DNA of 64,000 nucleotides, taken from the NCBI RefSeq assembly GCF_900240305.1, contig NZ_LT964854.1, forward strand, positions 2,666,001 to 2,730,000. The letters run 5' to 3'. Shown piece by piece: positions 26,489 to 35,084 of this stretch. Made by a program: the position numbers and the translations under genes. Source of the DNA: Ottowia massiliensis. Lineage in GTDB: Bacteria > Pseudomonadota > Gammaproteobacteria > Burkholderiales > Burkholderiaceae_C. The notes under the pieces are model-generated. The model searched no databases. It saw nothing but the letters and a program-made list of their open reading frames with translations, and was not told where the DNA came from. The stretch's first letter is position 1, and each line of letters starts with the position of its first letter.

Positions 26489-27839
26489 CCACCGTGCGGA
26501 TGGCTTGCTTGCGCCAGCGCCAGGAGCGCAGCGAGGTGGGCAGCTGCGCCAGCGAGGTCAGGTAATAGATGGCCTTGAACACGCGCAGCGAGCGCCAGAT
26601 GGGCGTTTGGCCGTAGATGTCGCCCGCCAGCAGGGAGATGATGGCTTCCTTCACGCGAAACGTGTTGCGCGGCCCCATGAACAAGTCGCGCATGGCGGGC
26701 GTGGTCATGCGGTAGATGAACCACGAGAACTCGCGCGGGCCGTGGCGCATATCCCGGTCCAGCTGCGCCAGCGCCTGCGCACGCTGCGCAGGCTGCTTCA
26801 GCCAGACGTCAATGGCGCGGGCAGCGGCGAATGCGCTTTGCATGGCCAGCAGCACGCCGGATGAAAACACGGGGTCGATGAAGGCGAACGCATCGCCCAG
26901 CAGCACGTAGTTGCGCCCGTGCGTGCGCTCGCTGAGGTAGGAGAAATTGCCCGTGGCTTCCGGCTCGTGGACGATCTGCGCGTCTTGCAGCCTTTCGGCC
27001 AGAGGCGGGCACTGGGCGATGCCGTCCAGCAGAAACTGCCGCAGGCTGCGCTCGCCGCGCGTGCGCATGAAATACGGCCAGGTCACCATGCCCACGCTGG
27101 TGGCGCCGTCTTGCAAGGGGATGAACCAGAACCAGCCGTGATCGAACCAGTAGATGGTGATGTTGCCCTCCGCCGCGCCGGGGTTGCGGCGCGCGTTGGC
27201 GAAGTGCGCAAACACGGCCACGCTGTTGTGGCGCGGGTTCTTGTGCTTGATCTTCATGCGGCTGGCCAGGAAGGTATCGCGCCCCGAGGCATCCACCACG
27301 AAGCGCGCCCGGCAGGTGATTTCGCGCCCGTCGGCATGGCGCGCGCGGGCTTCGGCCCATTCAGGGGTGGCTTCCAGGTCCACGCTTTCCACCTTGCATT
27401 GCTGGAACACCTGGGCGCCGCTGCGGGCTGCGTTGTCCAGCAGGATGCGGTCGAACTCCGAGCGGCGCACCTGGTAGGCGAACGGCATGGTTTTGTCCCA
27501 CGCCTGTGCGAATTCAAACGCCTGCTTGCGGTTGCCGTGCGCGGGCGAGACGAATTCGGCCGCATGCTTGGTGATGCCGATGGCGCGTATTTCATCAGCC
27601 ACGCCCAGCTGCTCGAACAGCGGCAGGTTGGCCGGCAGCAGGGATTCGCCAATGTGAAAGCGCGGGTGGCGGTCCTTGTCCAGCAGCAGCACGCTGTGCC
27701 CCTGCCGCGCCAGCAGCGTGGCCGCCGTGCTGCCCGCCGGGCCGCCGCCTATGACCAGAACATCGCATTGCAGGGTTGAGGAAGAGGAGGCGGCTTCAGA
27801 CGCCGTGCCGCCAGCGGCTGGGTAGGTGTTTTCCATCAT
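26469..27839 (-). CDS. Flavin-dependent halogenase-like oxidoreductase
   Basis: 456 residues. FAD-binding DVLVIGGGPAGSTAATLLARQG starts near residue 26; a KDRHPRFHIGESLLP block, the FVVDASGRDTFLA region and YVLLGDAFAFIDPVFSSG are typical of the halogenase/geranylgeranyl-reductase branch. The stretch HGWFWFIPLQ contains the WxWxIP motif that usually marks flavin-dependent halogenases. The lysine known from tryptophan halogenases cannot be placed by eye, so halogenation is likely but unproven. It heads a three-gene unit with an acyltransferase and a GT2, reminiscent of xanthomonadin/aryl-polyene loci. Confidence 0.75.
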   Translation of the reverse strand: MMENTYPAAGGTASEAASSSSTLQCDVLVIGGGPAGSTAATLLARQGHSVLLLDKDRHPRFHIGESLLPANLPLFEQLGVADEIRAIGITKHAAEFVSPAHGNRKQAFEFAQAWDKTMPFAYQVRRSEFDRILLDNAARSGAQVFQQCKVESVDLEATPEWAEARARHADGREITCRARFVVDASGRDTFLASRMKIKHKNPRHNSVAVFAHFANARRNPGAAEGNITIYWFDHGWFWFIPLQDGATSVGMVTWPYFMRTRGERSLRQFLLDGIAQCPPLAERLQDAQIVHEPEATGNFSYLSERTHGRNYVLLGDAFAFIDPVFSSGVLLAMQSAFAAARAIDVWLKQPAQRAQALAQLDRDMRHGPREFSWFIYRMTTPAMRDLFMGPRNTFRVKEAIISLLAGDIYGQTPIWRSLRVFKAIYYLTSLAQLPTSLRSWRWRKQAIRTVDEAPQG

Positions 27840-27953
27840 GCAAAACCACTGATCAAGAAAATGAAAGGCTCATTGTAGAAGTCCGCCCGCTGGCAACGGC
27901 CTTAAAAACAATGACTTTCAATCCGGCCTGCGGGCAGGATGAATCAGGCGGCT

Positions 27954-29030
27954 TCAGTCTCTGGCCTGCGCCAGCTGCTGCCCCAGCTCGATGACGGCCA
28001 TGGCGTAGTAGGCGCTCCAGTTGTAGCGGGTGATGACGTAGAAGTTTTCCGTGCCCGCCACGTAGTCAGGCTCGTTGCCGGGGCGGGCGGGGTCGCCGTT
28101 TTGCAGCTCGATCAAGGCCAGCGGCCCGGCGCTTTCCTGCGCCTTTTCGGGCAGGGTCACGCCCAGCGCGGCCATTTCGGCAGGGCTGAAGGTGGGCAGG
28201 ATGTCGTGCGCCAGCAGCGCACGCAAATCGGCCTGCGGCTGAAGCTGAACGGCGTAATGCGTGGGCAGGCCGGGGCGCCAGCCGAAGGCGCGAAAGTAAT
28301 TGGCCACCGAGCCGATGGCGTCGGCCGGGCTGTTCCACAGGTCAATGCGGCCATCGCCGTCAAAGTCCACCGCGTATTGCAGCCAGCTTGAGGGCATGAA
28401 CTGTGGCAGCCCCATGGCGCCCGCATAGCTGCCTTCAGGTTGCCCAGGCTCCAGCCGGTTGCGCTGGCACAGCACGAGAAAGTGCGCCAGCTCGCGCGCA
28501 AAGAAGATTTGCCGCTGGTGCGCGCGCGGGTGCTCTTGCGGAAAGTCAAAAGCCAGCGTTGCCAGCGCGTCCAGCACGCGGTACTTGCCTACGTTGCGGC
28601 CATAAATGGTTTCCACGCCCAGAATGCCCATGATGGCCGCCGCCGGCACGCCAAATTGCGCCTCGGCGCGCGCCAGCGCCGCATGGTTGGCCTGCCAAAA
28701 GCGCGTGCCCGTTTGCAAATGCGTGGGCGTGAGAAAGCGCTTGCGGTAGGCGCGCCAGTTTCTGGATGCGCTGCTGGCTTGGTTGTAGGCGGCCGGGCGC
28801 ATGAGGCGCTGCACGCCCGGGTTGAACCACGCGCTGGCAATGGTCTGCCGCGCCCAGGCCGCATCCAGCCCGTGCCGTCGGGCGGCTTCTTCGGCCCAGA
28901 GCAGGGCGTTTTCATGGGTGGCGTAGGCATACGGCTCGGCCTGCGGCGCTTCAGGCGTTGGCTGCGCGCGGCCGCTGGCGCACCAGGCCAGCGCGCCCAG
29001 GGCGAAACGGCGTCGGGTCAGGGAATACAT
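27954..29030 (-). CDS. mltB: Lytic murein transglycosylase B
   Basis: 358 residues from ATG at 29030. The N-terminus LTRRRFALGALAW looks like a twin-arginine signal, so export through Tat is possible; no lipobox cysteine is evident. The SLT_2/MltB domain has the catalytic glutamate in IMGILGVETIYGRNVG, then GAMGLPQFMPSSWLQYAVDFDGDGRIDLW in two blocks and SVANYFRAFGWRPG. It cleaves the MurNAc-GlcNAc bond of peptidoglycan to a 1,6-anhydro product. It is divergent from the nitroreductase gene, 80 bases away. Confidence 0.9.
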   Translation of the reverse strand: MYSLTRRRFALGALAWCASGRAQPTPEAPQAEPYAYATHENALLWAEEAARRHGLDAAWARQTIASAWFNPGVQRLMRPAAYNQASSASRNWRAYRKRFLTPTHLQTGTRFWQANHAALARAEAQFGVPAAAIMGILGVETIYGRNVGKYRVLDALATLAFDFPQEHPRAHQRQIFFARELAHFLVLCQRNRLEPGQPEGSYAGAMGLPQFMPSSWLQYAVDFDGDGRIDLWNSPADAIGSVANYFRAFGWRPGLPTHYAVQLQPQADLRALLAHDILPTFSPAEMAALGVTLPEKAQESAGPLALIELQNGDPARPGNEPDYVAGTENFYVITRYNWSAYYAMAVIELGQQLAQARD

Positions 29031-29110
29031 GGAGCGCGAATGTAGCCGCCGCCTCCGCCGCGCAAGGCAGAATGAAGCTTCTTTTGTGCACCCCTGAAGG
29101 AGACAACGCC

Positions 29111-29842
29111 ATGCCCCATGCCCCCGAAACAGCTCGCCCGGCCATTGCCGACCCCGCCAGCGTGGACGCCGCCATTGAAAGCCGCTTTTCCGCCCGCGCC
29201 TTCTTGCCCCGGCCCGTGCCGCAGGCCATGCTGCAAGACATTCTGCGCGTGGCCAGCCGCGCGCCCTCAGGCACCAACACCCAGCCCTGGAAGGTGTACG
29301 TGCTGCAAGGCGCTGCGCGTGACGCGCTGGTGAACAAAGTCTGCGCCGCACACGACCAGCTGCGCGACAACCCCGAGCTGGAAGCCCGCTACCCGGAGCC
29401 GTATGACTACTACCCCGCCAAGTGGGTGGAGCCGTACCTGTCGCGCCGCCGCGCCGTGGGCCTGGATATGTATGGCCTGCTGGGCATCGGCAAGGGCGAA
29501 AAAGACAAGATGCACGCCCAGCAGCAGCGCAATTTCCGCTTTTTTGATGCGCCCGTGGGCATGTTCTTCACCATCGACCGCATCATGGGCCGGGGCAGCC
29601 TGCTGGATTACGGCTGCTTTTTGCAAAGCGTGATGCTCGCCGCCCGCGCGCGCGGCCTGCACACCTGCCCGCAAGCGGCCTGGAACCGCTTTGACAGCAT
29701 CATCATGCCCCACATCGGCGCGGGCGAAAACGAAATGATCGTGGGCGCCCTGGCCCTGGGCTGGGCCGATGAGTCCGACCCGGTCAATGCCCTGCACACC
29801 GCGCGCGAGCCGGTGCAATCGTTCGTCCGCTTCCTGAGCTGA
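29111..29842 (+). CDS. Nitroreductase family FMN oxidoreductase
   Basis: 243 residues; the start ATG at 29111 is preceded by GAAGGAGAC. FMN-binding motif SRFSARAF-like opening (ESRFSARAFLPRPVP) followed by RAPSGTNTQPWKVYVL near residue 60, later GSLLDYGCFLQSVMLAARARGL and the C-terminal GENEMIVGALALGWAD. The family reduces nitro compounds, quinones or similar substrates with NAD(P)H; the physiological substrate is unknown. A hairpin terminator follows. Confidence 0.87.
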   Translation: MPHAPETARPAIADPASVDAAIESRFSARAFLPRPVPQAMLQDILRVASRAPSGTNTQPWKVYVLQGAARDALVNKVCAAHDQLRDNPELEARYPEPYDYYPAKWVEPYLSRRRAVGLDMYGLLGIGKGEKDKMHAQQQRNFRFFDAPVGMFFTIDRIMGRGSLLDYGCFLQSVMLAARARGLHTCPQAAWNRFDSIIMPHIGAGENEMIVGALALGWADESDPVNALHTAREPVQSFVRFLS

Positions 29843-29855
29843 ACGCACCCGCCCT

Positions 29856-29890
29856 GGCCCGGGCCGCTGATGCCACCCGGGCCGCTTTTC
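29856..29890 (+). terminator. Rho-independent terminator after the nitroreductase gene
   Basis: The stem GGCCCGGG pairs with CCCGGGCC, then GCTTTTCTT, 13 bases past the stop. Confidence 0.65.
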
Positions 29891-29915
29891 TTGTGCCTTT
29901 TCCATCTCAAAAGCC

Positions 29916-30548
29916 ATGCCACTTTCCAGCGACTGCGCCCTGCTCGTCATCGACGCCCAAAACGGCTTCATGCCCGGCGGCGGCCTGCCTGTGGCGCAGG
30001 GCGACGCCATCGTGCCCGTCATCAACCGCATGGCGCCCCTGTTTGAAAACGCCGTGCTCACGCAAGACTGGCACCCCGCCAGCCACGTTTCATTCGCCGC
30101 CAACCATCCGGGCCGCCAGCCTTTTGACGTGATCGAACTGCCCTACGGCCCCCAGGTGCTCTGGCCCACGCACTGCGTGCAGGGCACGCCTGACGCGGCG
30201 CTGCACCCGCAGCTGCACGTGCCGCAGGCGCAGCTCATCCTGCGCAAAGGCTGCCGCCCGCAAGTGGACAGCTACTCCGCCTTCACCGAAGCCGACCGCG
30301 CCGCCACCACCGGCCTGGCCGCCTGGCTGCACGCGCGCGGCATCCGCCACCTTTACCTGTGCGGCCTGGCCACCGACTACTGCGTGGCCTGGAGCGCGCT
30401 GGACGCCCGCGCCGCCGGCTTTGCCGTCACCGTGGTGGAAGACGCCTGCCGCGCCATCGACCTGAACGGCTCGCTGGCCCGCGCCTGGGCCGACATGAAC
30501 GCCGCCGGCGTGCAGCGCGCCAGCTCGCAAAGCCTGCTGGCCGATTGA
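29916..30548 (+). CDS. pncA: Nicotinamidase
   Basis: Hydrolyses nicotinamide to nicotinate for NAD salvage. 210 residues. The cysteine-hydrolase triad is visible: Asp13 in LLVIDAQNGF, the lysine in LRKGCRPQVDSYSAF, and the cysteine in CGLATDYCVAWSALDA. Metal ligands fit DWHPASHVSFA near residue 52. A family-A repeat follows, then the ruvC fragment. Confidence 0.93.
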   Translation: MPLSSDCALLVIDAQNGFMPGGGLPVAQGDAIVPVINRMAPLFENAVLTQDWHPASHVSFAANHPGRQPFDVIELPYGPQVLWPTHCVQGTPDAALHPQLHVPQAQLILRKGCRPQVDSYSAFTEADRAATTGLAAWLHARGIRHLYLCGLATDYCVAWSALDARAAGFAVTVVEDACRAIDLNGSLARAWADMNAAGVQRASSQSLLAD

Positions 30549-30563
30549 GGTTTGTTCCTCTAA

Positions 30564-30644
30564 ATTTGCTCCTCTAACCATAGCATGAGGTCCTAGTGGA
30601 AACTGCGCAGGCAGGCATTTTGCCCCCTCCATATTTGCTCCTGT
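30564..30644 (-). repeat. Family-A dispersed repeat, copy 7
   Basis: Inverted orientation: ATTTGCTCCTCTAACCATAGC, GAGGTCCTAGTGGAAACTGC, ending ATATTTGCTCCTG. It lies between pncA and the ruvC start. Confidence 0.9.
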
Positions 30645-30682
30645 CCATGTAGCGCCCCAGCCGCCTTGCGCCACAGCTCACC

Positions 30683-30807
30683 ATGCGAATCCTCGGCATC
30701 GACCCCGGCCTGCGCACCACCGGCTTCGGCGTGCTGGATGCAGCCGGCGGCCCGCTCGCCTACGTGGCCAGCGGCGTCATCCAAACCGCAGACGCGCCCC
30801 AGGGCAG
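30683..30807 (+). pseudogene. ruvC: Crossover junction endonuclease RuvC, 5' fragment only
   Basis: The first 41 codons read as a normal RuvC start (MRILGIDPGLRTTGFGVLD, with the first catalytic Asp7) up to TADAPQG. Then comes an N at 30808 and unrelated sequence. The full protein is about 175-180 residues and holds three more acidic active-site residues, none of which is present here. Because the break is exactly at an undetermined base, a misassembled or falsely joined contig is as likely as a true truncation. RuvC resolves Holliday junctions with RuvAB. Confidence 0.85.
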
Positions 30808-30808
30808 N

Positions 30809-30884
30809 GTGTGTGTTCAACTCCGCCGGCTGCCGCCCGGCCCCGGGGCAAGCCGCGCGGCAGCCGGCGGAGTTGAACACACAC
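30809..30884. repeat. Perfect 28-bp inverted repeat next to an undetermined base
   Basis: Arms 30809-30836 and 30857-30884 are exact reverse complements around a 20-base GC-rich loop. The left arm begins immediately after the N at 30808. A perfect hairpin at a contig boundary is typical of a library or assembly artefact, such as fold-back of a read end. If real, it would be a strong hairpin. Confidence 0.85.
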
Positions 30885-30890
30885 GGCTGC

Positions 30891-30970
30891 AATTCGCTCC
30901 TTTATCCATAGCATGGGGTCCTACTGCAATGGGCGCAAAGGCCATTTTTAATGTGCCAAATCTGCTCTTG
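30891..30970 (-). repeat. Family-A dispersed repeat, copy 8
   Basis: Inverted orientation: AATTCGCTCCTTTATCCATA, GGGGTCCTACTGCAATGGGC, ending AATCTGCTCTTG. The core is slightly altered. It lies between the ruvC break and polA. Confidence 0.8.
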
Positions 30971-31156
30971 TTTTTGATAATTTCGTCCCTCGCGGCCAGA
31001 CTGTGAACCGGTTTTTCCAGCCGGGCCAAGGCGGTTTGCACGCGGCGCAGGTTGGCGGCGCGGGCGTTGCGGGGCATCAAGTTCACCAGGCCGGGTGCGC
31101 CGTCAATGGCGGTTTGGGCTGGCGCGGCTGTAGAACCTGCCCGGCACAATCGCCGC
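30971..31156. other. Upstream region of polA with possible gene remnant
   Basis: The left end (about 30985-31012) resembles an end of the family-B repeat (GGCCAGACTGTGAACCGG). On the minus strand a frame reads AQTAIDGAPGLVNLMPRNAR and on through LRRVQTALARLE, which has protein-like composition and might be the C-terminal remnant of an unknown gene. No promoter is clear. Confidence 0.35.
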
Positions 31157-33997
31157 ATGACGCCACACGCTCCCACGCCTGCCGCTTCCGATGCCGCCGC
31201 TTCCAAAGCCGTTTCGCCCGCGCTGCTGCTGATTGACGGCTCCAGCTACCTGTATCGCGCCTTTCATGCCATGCCTGATTTGCGGGCCGATCCGGCCGAT
31301 GCGCAAAGCCAGCCGACGGGGGCCATTCGCGGCATGGTGAACATGCTCAACAGCTTGCGCAAGGACTGGCCGCAGGCCACGTACGCGGCTTGCGTGTTTG
31401 ATGCGCCCGGCCCCACGTTTCGCGATGCGCTGTTTGCCGATTACAAGGCCAACCGCAGTCCCATGCCCGATGACTTGCGCCGCCAGATTGAGCCGATTCA
31501 CGAGGTGGCGCGCCTGCTGGGCTGGCCCGTGCTGTGCGTGCCGGGCATTGAGGCCGATGACGTGATTGGCACGCTGGCGGCCACGGCGGCCGCGCAGGGG
31601 CGGCCGGTACTGATTTCCAGCGGCGACAAGGATTTGGCGCAGCTGGTCACGCCGCGCGTGGTCATCATCGACACCATGAGCGGCAAGCGCCGCGACGAGG
31701 CGGGCGTGCGCGCCGAATTCGGCGTGAGCGCCGCGCAAATGCTCGATTACCAGACGCTGGTGGGCGACGCCGTGGACAACGTGCCGGGCGTGGAAAAGGT
31801 TGGCCCCAAAACGGCGGCCAAGTGGCTGGCCGAATACGGCTCGCTGGACGCCATCGTGGCGCATGCCGCGCAAATCAAGGGCGCGGCGGGCGAGAACTTG
31901 CGCCGCGCGCTGGCGTGGCTGCCCACGGGGCGGCAGCTGCTGAAGATTCGCACCGACTGCGATTTGTCGGCCCACGCGCCCGGCCTGCCCGCGCTGGACG
32001 CGCTGGCGCTCAAGCCGCCGCAGACGCAGGAGCTGGCGCGCTTTTATCAGCAATACGGCTTCAAGACGCTGGCGCGCGCGCTGGAAAAGGAAAGCAAGGC
32101 GCAAAGCCCCTTAGCCGCTGCGCCCGGCCTGTTTGATGGCGTGCCGGATGGCGCTTCAGCGGCAGACGAGCCGCCCGCGCCGCACTCCGCCGTGCAAGGC
32201 CAGGTGCGCTACGCCACCGTGCAGGACTGGGCTGCTTTTGACGAATGGCTGCAAAAAATCAGCGCCGCCGAACTCACGGCCATCGACACCGAAACCACGT
32301 CGCTGGACGAAATGGCCGCGCGGCTGGTGGGCATCTCGCTGGCCGTGCAGCCGGGCGAGGCCGCCTACATTCCGCTGGCGCACGAAGGGCCGGACGCGCC
32401 CGCGCAGCTGCCGCTGGACGAAGTGCTGGCGCGCCTGAAACCCTGGCTGCAAAACGCAAGCCACAAAAAGCTGGGCCAGAACATCAAGTACGACCGCCAC
32501 GTTTTCGCCAACCACGGCATCGACGTGGCTGGCTACGCACACGACACCATGCTGCAAAGCTACGTGCTGGAAGCGCACCGCCCCCACGGCCTGCAAAGCC
32601 TGGCCGAGCGCCACCTGGGCCGCAGCGGCACAAGCTATGAAGATTTGTGCGGCAAAGGCGCGCACCAAATCCCCTTTGCGCAAGTGCCGCTGGACAAAGC
32701 CGCGCATTACGCCTGCGAAGACGCCGACCAGACGATGGACGTGCACCGCGCCCTGTGGCCGCGCGTGCAGGCCGATGCGGGCCTGGCCGCCACCTACGCG
32801 CTGGAAATCGACACCAGCGAAGCCCTCTTTCAGACCGAGCGCCACGGCGTGCTGATTGACGCCGCCGAACTCGCCCGCCAAAGCCAGGCGCTGGGCCAGC
32901 GCATCACGCAGCTGGAAAACGAGGCCTACGCCCTTGCAGGCCAGCCCTTCAACCTGGGCAGCCCCAAGCAAATTGGCGAAATCTTCTTTGAGCGCCTGGG
33001 CCTGCCCGTCATCAAGAAAACCCCCGGCGGCAAACCCAGCACCGACGAAGAAGTGCTGGAAAAACTGGCCGAAGACTTCCCGCTGCCCGCCCGCATCCTG
33101 GAGCACCGGGGCCTGGCCAAGCTCAAAAGCACCTACGCCGACAAGCTGCCGCACATGGTCAACCCCGCCACGGGCCGCGTGCACACGCGCTACGCGCAGG
33201 CCGTGGCCGTCACGGGCCGGCTGGCCAGCAGCGACCCGAACCTGCAAAACATCCCCATCCGCACGCCTGAAGGCCGCCGCATCCGCCGCGCCTTCATCGC
33301 CCCGCCCGGCCGCCTCATCATGAGCGCCGACTACAGCCAGATCGAGCTGCGCATCATGGCCCACCTCTCGGGCGACGCCGCCCTGCTGGCCGCCTTCAAC
33401 GCCGGGCAAGACGTGCACCGCGCCACCGCCGCCGAAGTCTTTGGCGTGCCGCCCGGACAAGTCACGCCCGAGCAGCGCCGCTACGCCAAAGTCATCAACT
33501 TCGGCCTCATCTACGGCATGGGCAGCTTCGGCCTGGCCAAAAGCCTGGGCATCGCCCCCAGCGCCGCCAAACAGTGGATAGACCGCTACTTCGAGCGCTA
33601 TCCCGGCGTGCGCCGCTACATGGACGAAACCGTGCAAAGCGCCCGCCAGCGCCGCTACGTGCAAACCCTCTTCGGGCGGCGCCTGTATCTGCCCGACATC
33701 AACGCCGCCAGCGGCCCCCGGCGCGCCGCCGCCGAGCGCCAGGCCATCAACGCCCCCATGCAAGGCACCGCCGCCGACCTCATCAAAAAAGCCATGATCG
33801 CCGTGCAAGCCGCACTGGCGGGCCGCCAAAGCGCCATCGTCATGCAAGTGCACGACGAACTCGTGCTGGAAGTGCCCGAAGCCGAAGCCGCCTGGGCGCG
33901 CGAGCAAGTGCCCCGCCTCATGGCCGGCGTGGCCGAACTGAAAGTGCCCCTGCTGGCCGAAATAGGCGCAGGCGGCAACTGGGAAGAAGCGCACTGA
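31157..33997 (+). CDS. polA: DNA polymerase I
   Basis: 946 residues from ATG at 31157. Three domains in order: 5'-3' exonuclease (LLLIDGSSYLYRAFHAM, EADDVIGTLA, SGDKDLAQLV, DNVPGVEKVGPKTAAKWL), a 3'-5' exonuclease with the acidic motif IDTETTSLDE near residue 375 and an NIKYDRHVFANHG block, and the family A polymerase with SADYSQIELRIMAHLSGD (motif A), VINFGLIYGMGSFGLAKSLG (motif B) and VMQVHDELVLEVPE (motif C). It fills repair gaps and removes RNA primers. The proofreading acidic residues seem to be retained. Confidence 0.97.
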   Translation: MTPHAPTPAASDAAASKAVSPALLLIDGSSYLYRAFHAMPDLRADPADAQSQPTGAIRGMVNMLNSLRKDWPQATYAACVFDAPGPTFRDALFADYKANRSPMPDDLRRQIEPIHEVARLLGWPVLCVPGIEADDVIGTLAATAAAQGRPVLISSGDKDLAQLVTPRVVIIDTMSGKRRDEAGVRAEFGVSAAQMLDYQTLVGDAVDNVPGVEKVGPKTAAKWLAEYGSLDAIVAHAAQIKGAAGENLRRALAWLPTGRQLLKIRTDCDLSAHAPGLPALDALALKPPQTQELARFYQQYGFKTLARALEKESKAQSPLAAAPGLFDGVPDGASAADEPPAPHSAVQGQVRYATVQDWAAFDEWLQKISAAELTAIDTETTSLDEMAARLVGISLAVQPGEAAYIPLAHEGPDAPAQLPLDEVLARLKPWLQNASHKKLGQNIKYDRHVFANHGIDVAGYAHDTMLQSYVLEAHRPHGLQSLAERHLGRSGTSYEDLCGKGAHQIPFAQVPLDKAAHYACEDADQTMDVHRALWPRVQADAGLAATYALEIDTSEALFQTERHGVLIDAAELARQSQALGQRITQLENEAYALAGQPFNLGSPKQIGEIFFERLGLPVIKKTPGGKPSTDEEVLEKLAEDFPLPARILEHRGLAKLKSTYADKLPHMVNPATGRVHTRYAQAVAVTGRLASSDPNLQNIPIRTPEGRRIRRAFIAPPGRLIMSADYSQIELRIMAHLSGDAALLAAFNAGQDVHRATAAEVFGVPPGQVTPEQRRYAKVINFGLIYGMGSFGLAKSLGIAPSAAKQWIDRYFERYPGVRRYMDETVQSARQRRYVQTLFGRRLYLPDINAASGPRRAAAERQAINAPMQGTAADLIKKAMIAVQAALAGRQSAIVMQVHDELVLEVPEAEAAWAREQVPRLMAGVAELKVPLLAEIGAGGNWEEAH

Positions 33998-34321
33998 AGG
34001 CAGCGCCGGGCCAGGCGGCGCGCCATCGCGAAAGACTCGCAGCCGCTCTACACTTGGCCCAACTGTATGCAATCGTGTCAGCCGCGCGTTTGCGCACACT
34101 GTGAACCTGTTCAAAGTCTGTCCGTGGGTATGAAAGGCGCGGCTTCAAGTCGCTTTGCGGCGCTGCAAATCCCTGATGAGCCACAAGGCCCTCTGCGGTT
34201 GGCGCCTTGCAGCCCTTGCCGGTTTCGCACTTTTGCCCCTTGCGCCCAGACTCTGAACAGGCTCTGAAGAGAACGCGTTTGCGCCGCCTTGGCGCGCCAA
34301 ATTGGTTTTACCGAGTTCGCC
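33998..34321. other. Intergenic region polA / Crp-Fnr regulator
   Basis: Mostly filled by a family-B repeat (34102-34269). No gene is evident. The regulator promoter should lie between the repeat and 34322. Confidence 0.5.
34102..34269. repeat. Family-B dispersed repeat, copy 1
   Basis: About 168 bp with imperfect terminal inverted repeats: GAACCTGTTCAAAGTCTG at the left, and the reverse complement of GAGCCTGTTCAGAGTCTG at the right (16 of 18 bases agree). On the minus strand it contains GGGGCAAAAGTGCGAAAC and GGGCTGCAAGGCGCCAAC, shared with the copies at 42052 and 61541. Confidence 0.75.
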
Positions 34322-35026
34322 GTGGATATTGCGAAATTCAACATCCCCCGTTATCTGGCCACCCAGCCCATGTTTTCGAACATGCAGCCGGAAGAGTTGC
34401 AGCGCGTGGCGCGCGGCTGCGTGCTTGAGCGCATCGAGCGCGGCAAGGTGCTGTTTCGCACGGGCGAGATGTGCCAGGCCTTTCACATCGTCGTGCTGGG
34501 GCAGATCAAGCTCTACCTCATCTCGCCTGCGGGCGTGGAAAAAGTCATCGAGCTTTGCGGCCCCGGCCACTCGTTTGCCGAAGCCATCATGTTCATGGGC
34601 GTGCCCCATCTGGTGAACGCGCAGACGCTGACCGAGACGCTGCTGCTCACAGTGGAGAAAAACGCCGTGCTGCGCGAAATCGAAGCCGACAGCCGCTTTG
34701 CGCTGCACATGCTGGCGGGCATCTCGCGCCGCCTTCACGGCCTCATCAAAGACGTGGAAGGCTACGCGTTGCACAGCGGCGTGCAGCGCGTTATCAGCTA
34801 TTTGCTGGGCGGACTGATGGACGGGGGCGGCAGCGCCGTGCCGCAGTCCATCACCGTTTCACTGCCCGTGAGCAAATCCACCATCGCCTCGCGCCTGTCG
34901 CTCACGCCCGAATATTTTTCGCGCGTGCTGCACGAGCTGGAAGCGGCCAAGCTGATCACGGTGGAGCGGCGCGACATCCACATTCACGACACGGCCAAGC
35001 TCGCGGGCTACCAGCCCGGCAAGTAG
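34322..35026 (+). CDS. Crp/Fnr family transcriptional regulator
   Basis: 234 residues if read from GTG at 34322 (VDIAKFNIPRYL); a TTG at 34289 in the same frame would add 11 residues. An N-terminal cyclic-nucleotide-binding-like sensor (RGKVLFRTGEMCQAFHIVVLGQIKLYL) is followed by a dimer helix and a C-terminal HTH (VSKSTIASRLSLTPEYFSRVLHELEA). The clustered N-terminal cysteines of oxygen-sensing FNR are absent, so an iron-sulphur FNR role is unlikely; a heme/NO or metabolite sensor of the DNR or Crp type is possible. A bidirectional terminator separates it from the convergent sod gene. Confidence 0.85.
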   Translation: MDIAKFNIPRYLATQPMFSNMQPEELQRVARGCVLERIERGKVLFRTGEMCQAFHIVVLGQIKLYLISPAGVEKVIELCGPGHSFAEAIMFMGVPHLVNAQTLTETLLLTVEKNAVLREIEADSRFALHMLAGISRRLHGLIKDVEGYALHSGVQRVISYLLGGLMDGGGSAVPQSITVSLPVSKSTIASRLSLTPEYFSRVLHELEAAKLITVERRDIHIHDTAKLAGYQPGK

Positions 35027-35046
35027 AAGCGGCCTGTTGCGCGCAT

Positions 35047-35076
35047 AAAAAAGCCCGCAGACGCGGGCTTTTTTTC
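35047..35076. terminator. Bidirectional terminator between regulator and sod
   Basis: AAAAAAGCCCGC with GCGGGCTTTTTTT around AGAC. It has an A tract on one side and a T tract on the other, so it serves both convergent genes. Confidence 0.9.
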
Positions 35077-35084
35077 ATGTGCAG

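Noticed and set aside
32156..34114. 652-codon minus-strand frame opposite polA
   Set aside because: Antisense shadow of the polymerase gene, with no motif.
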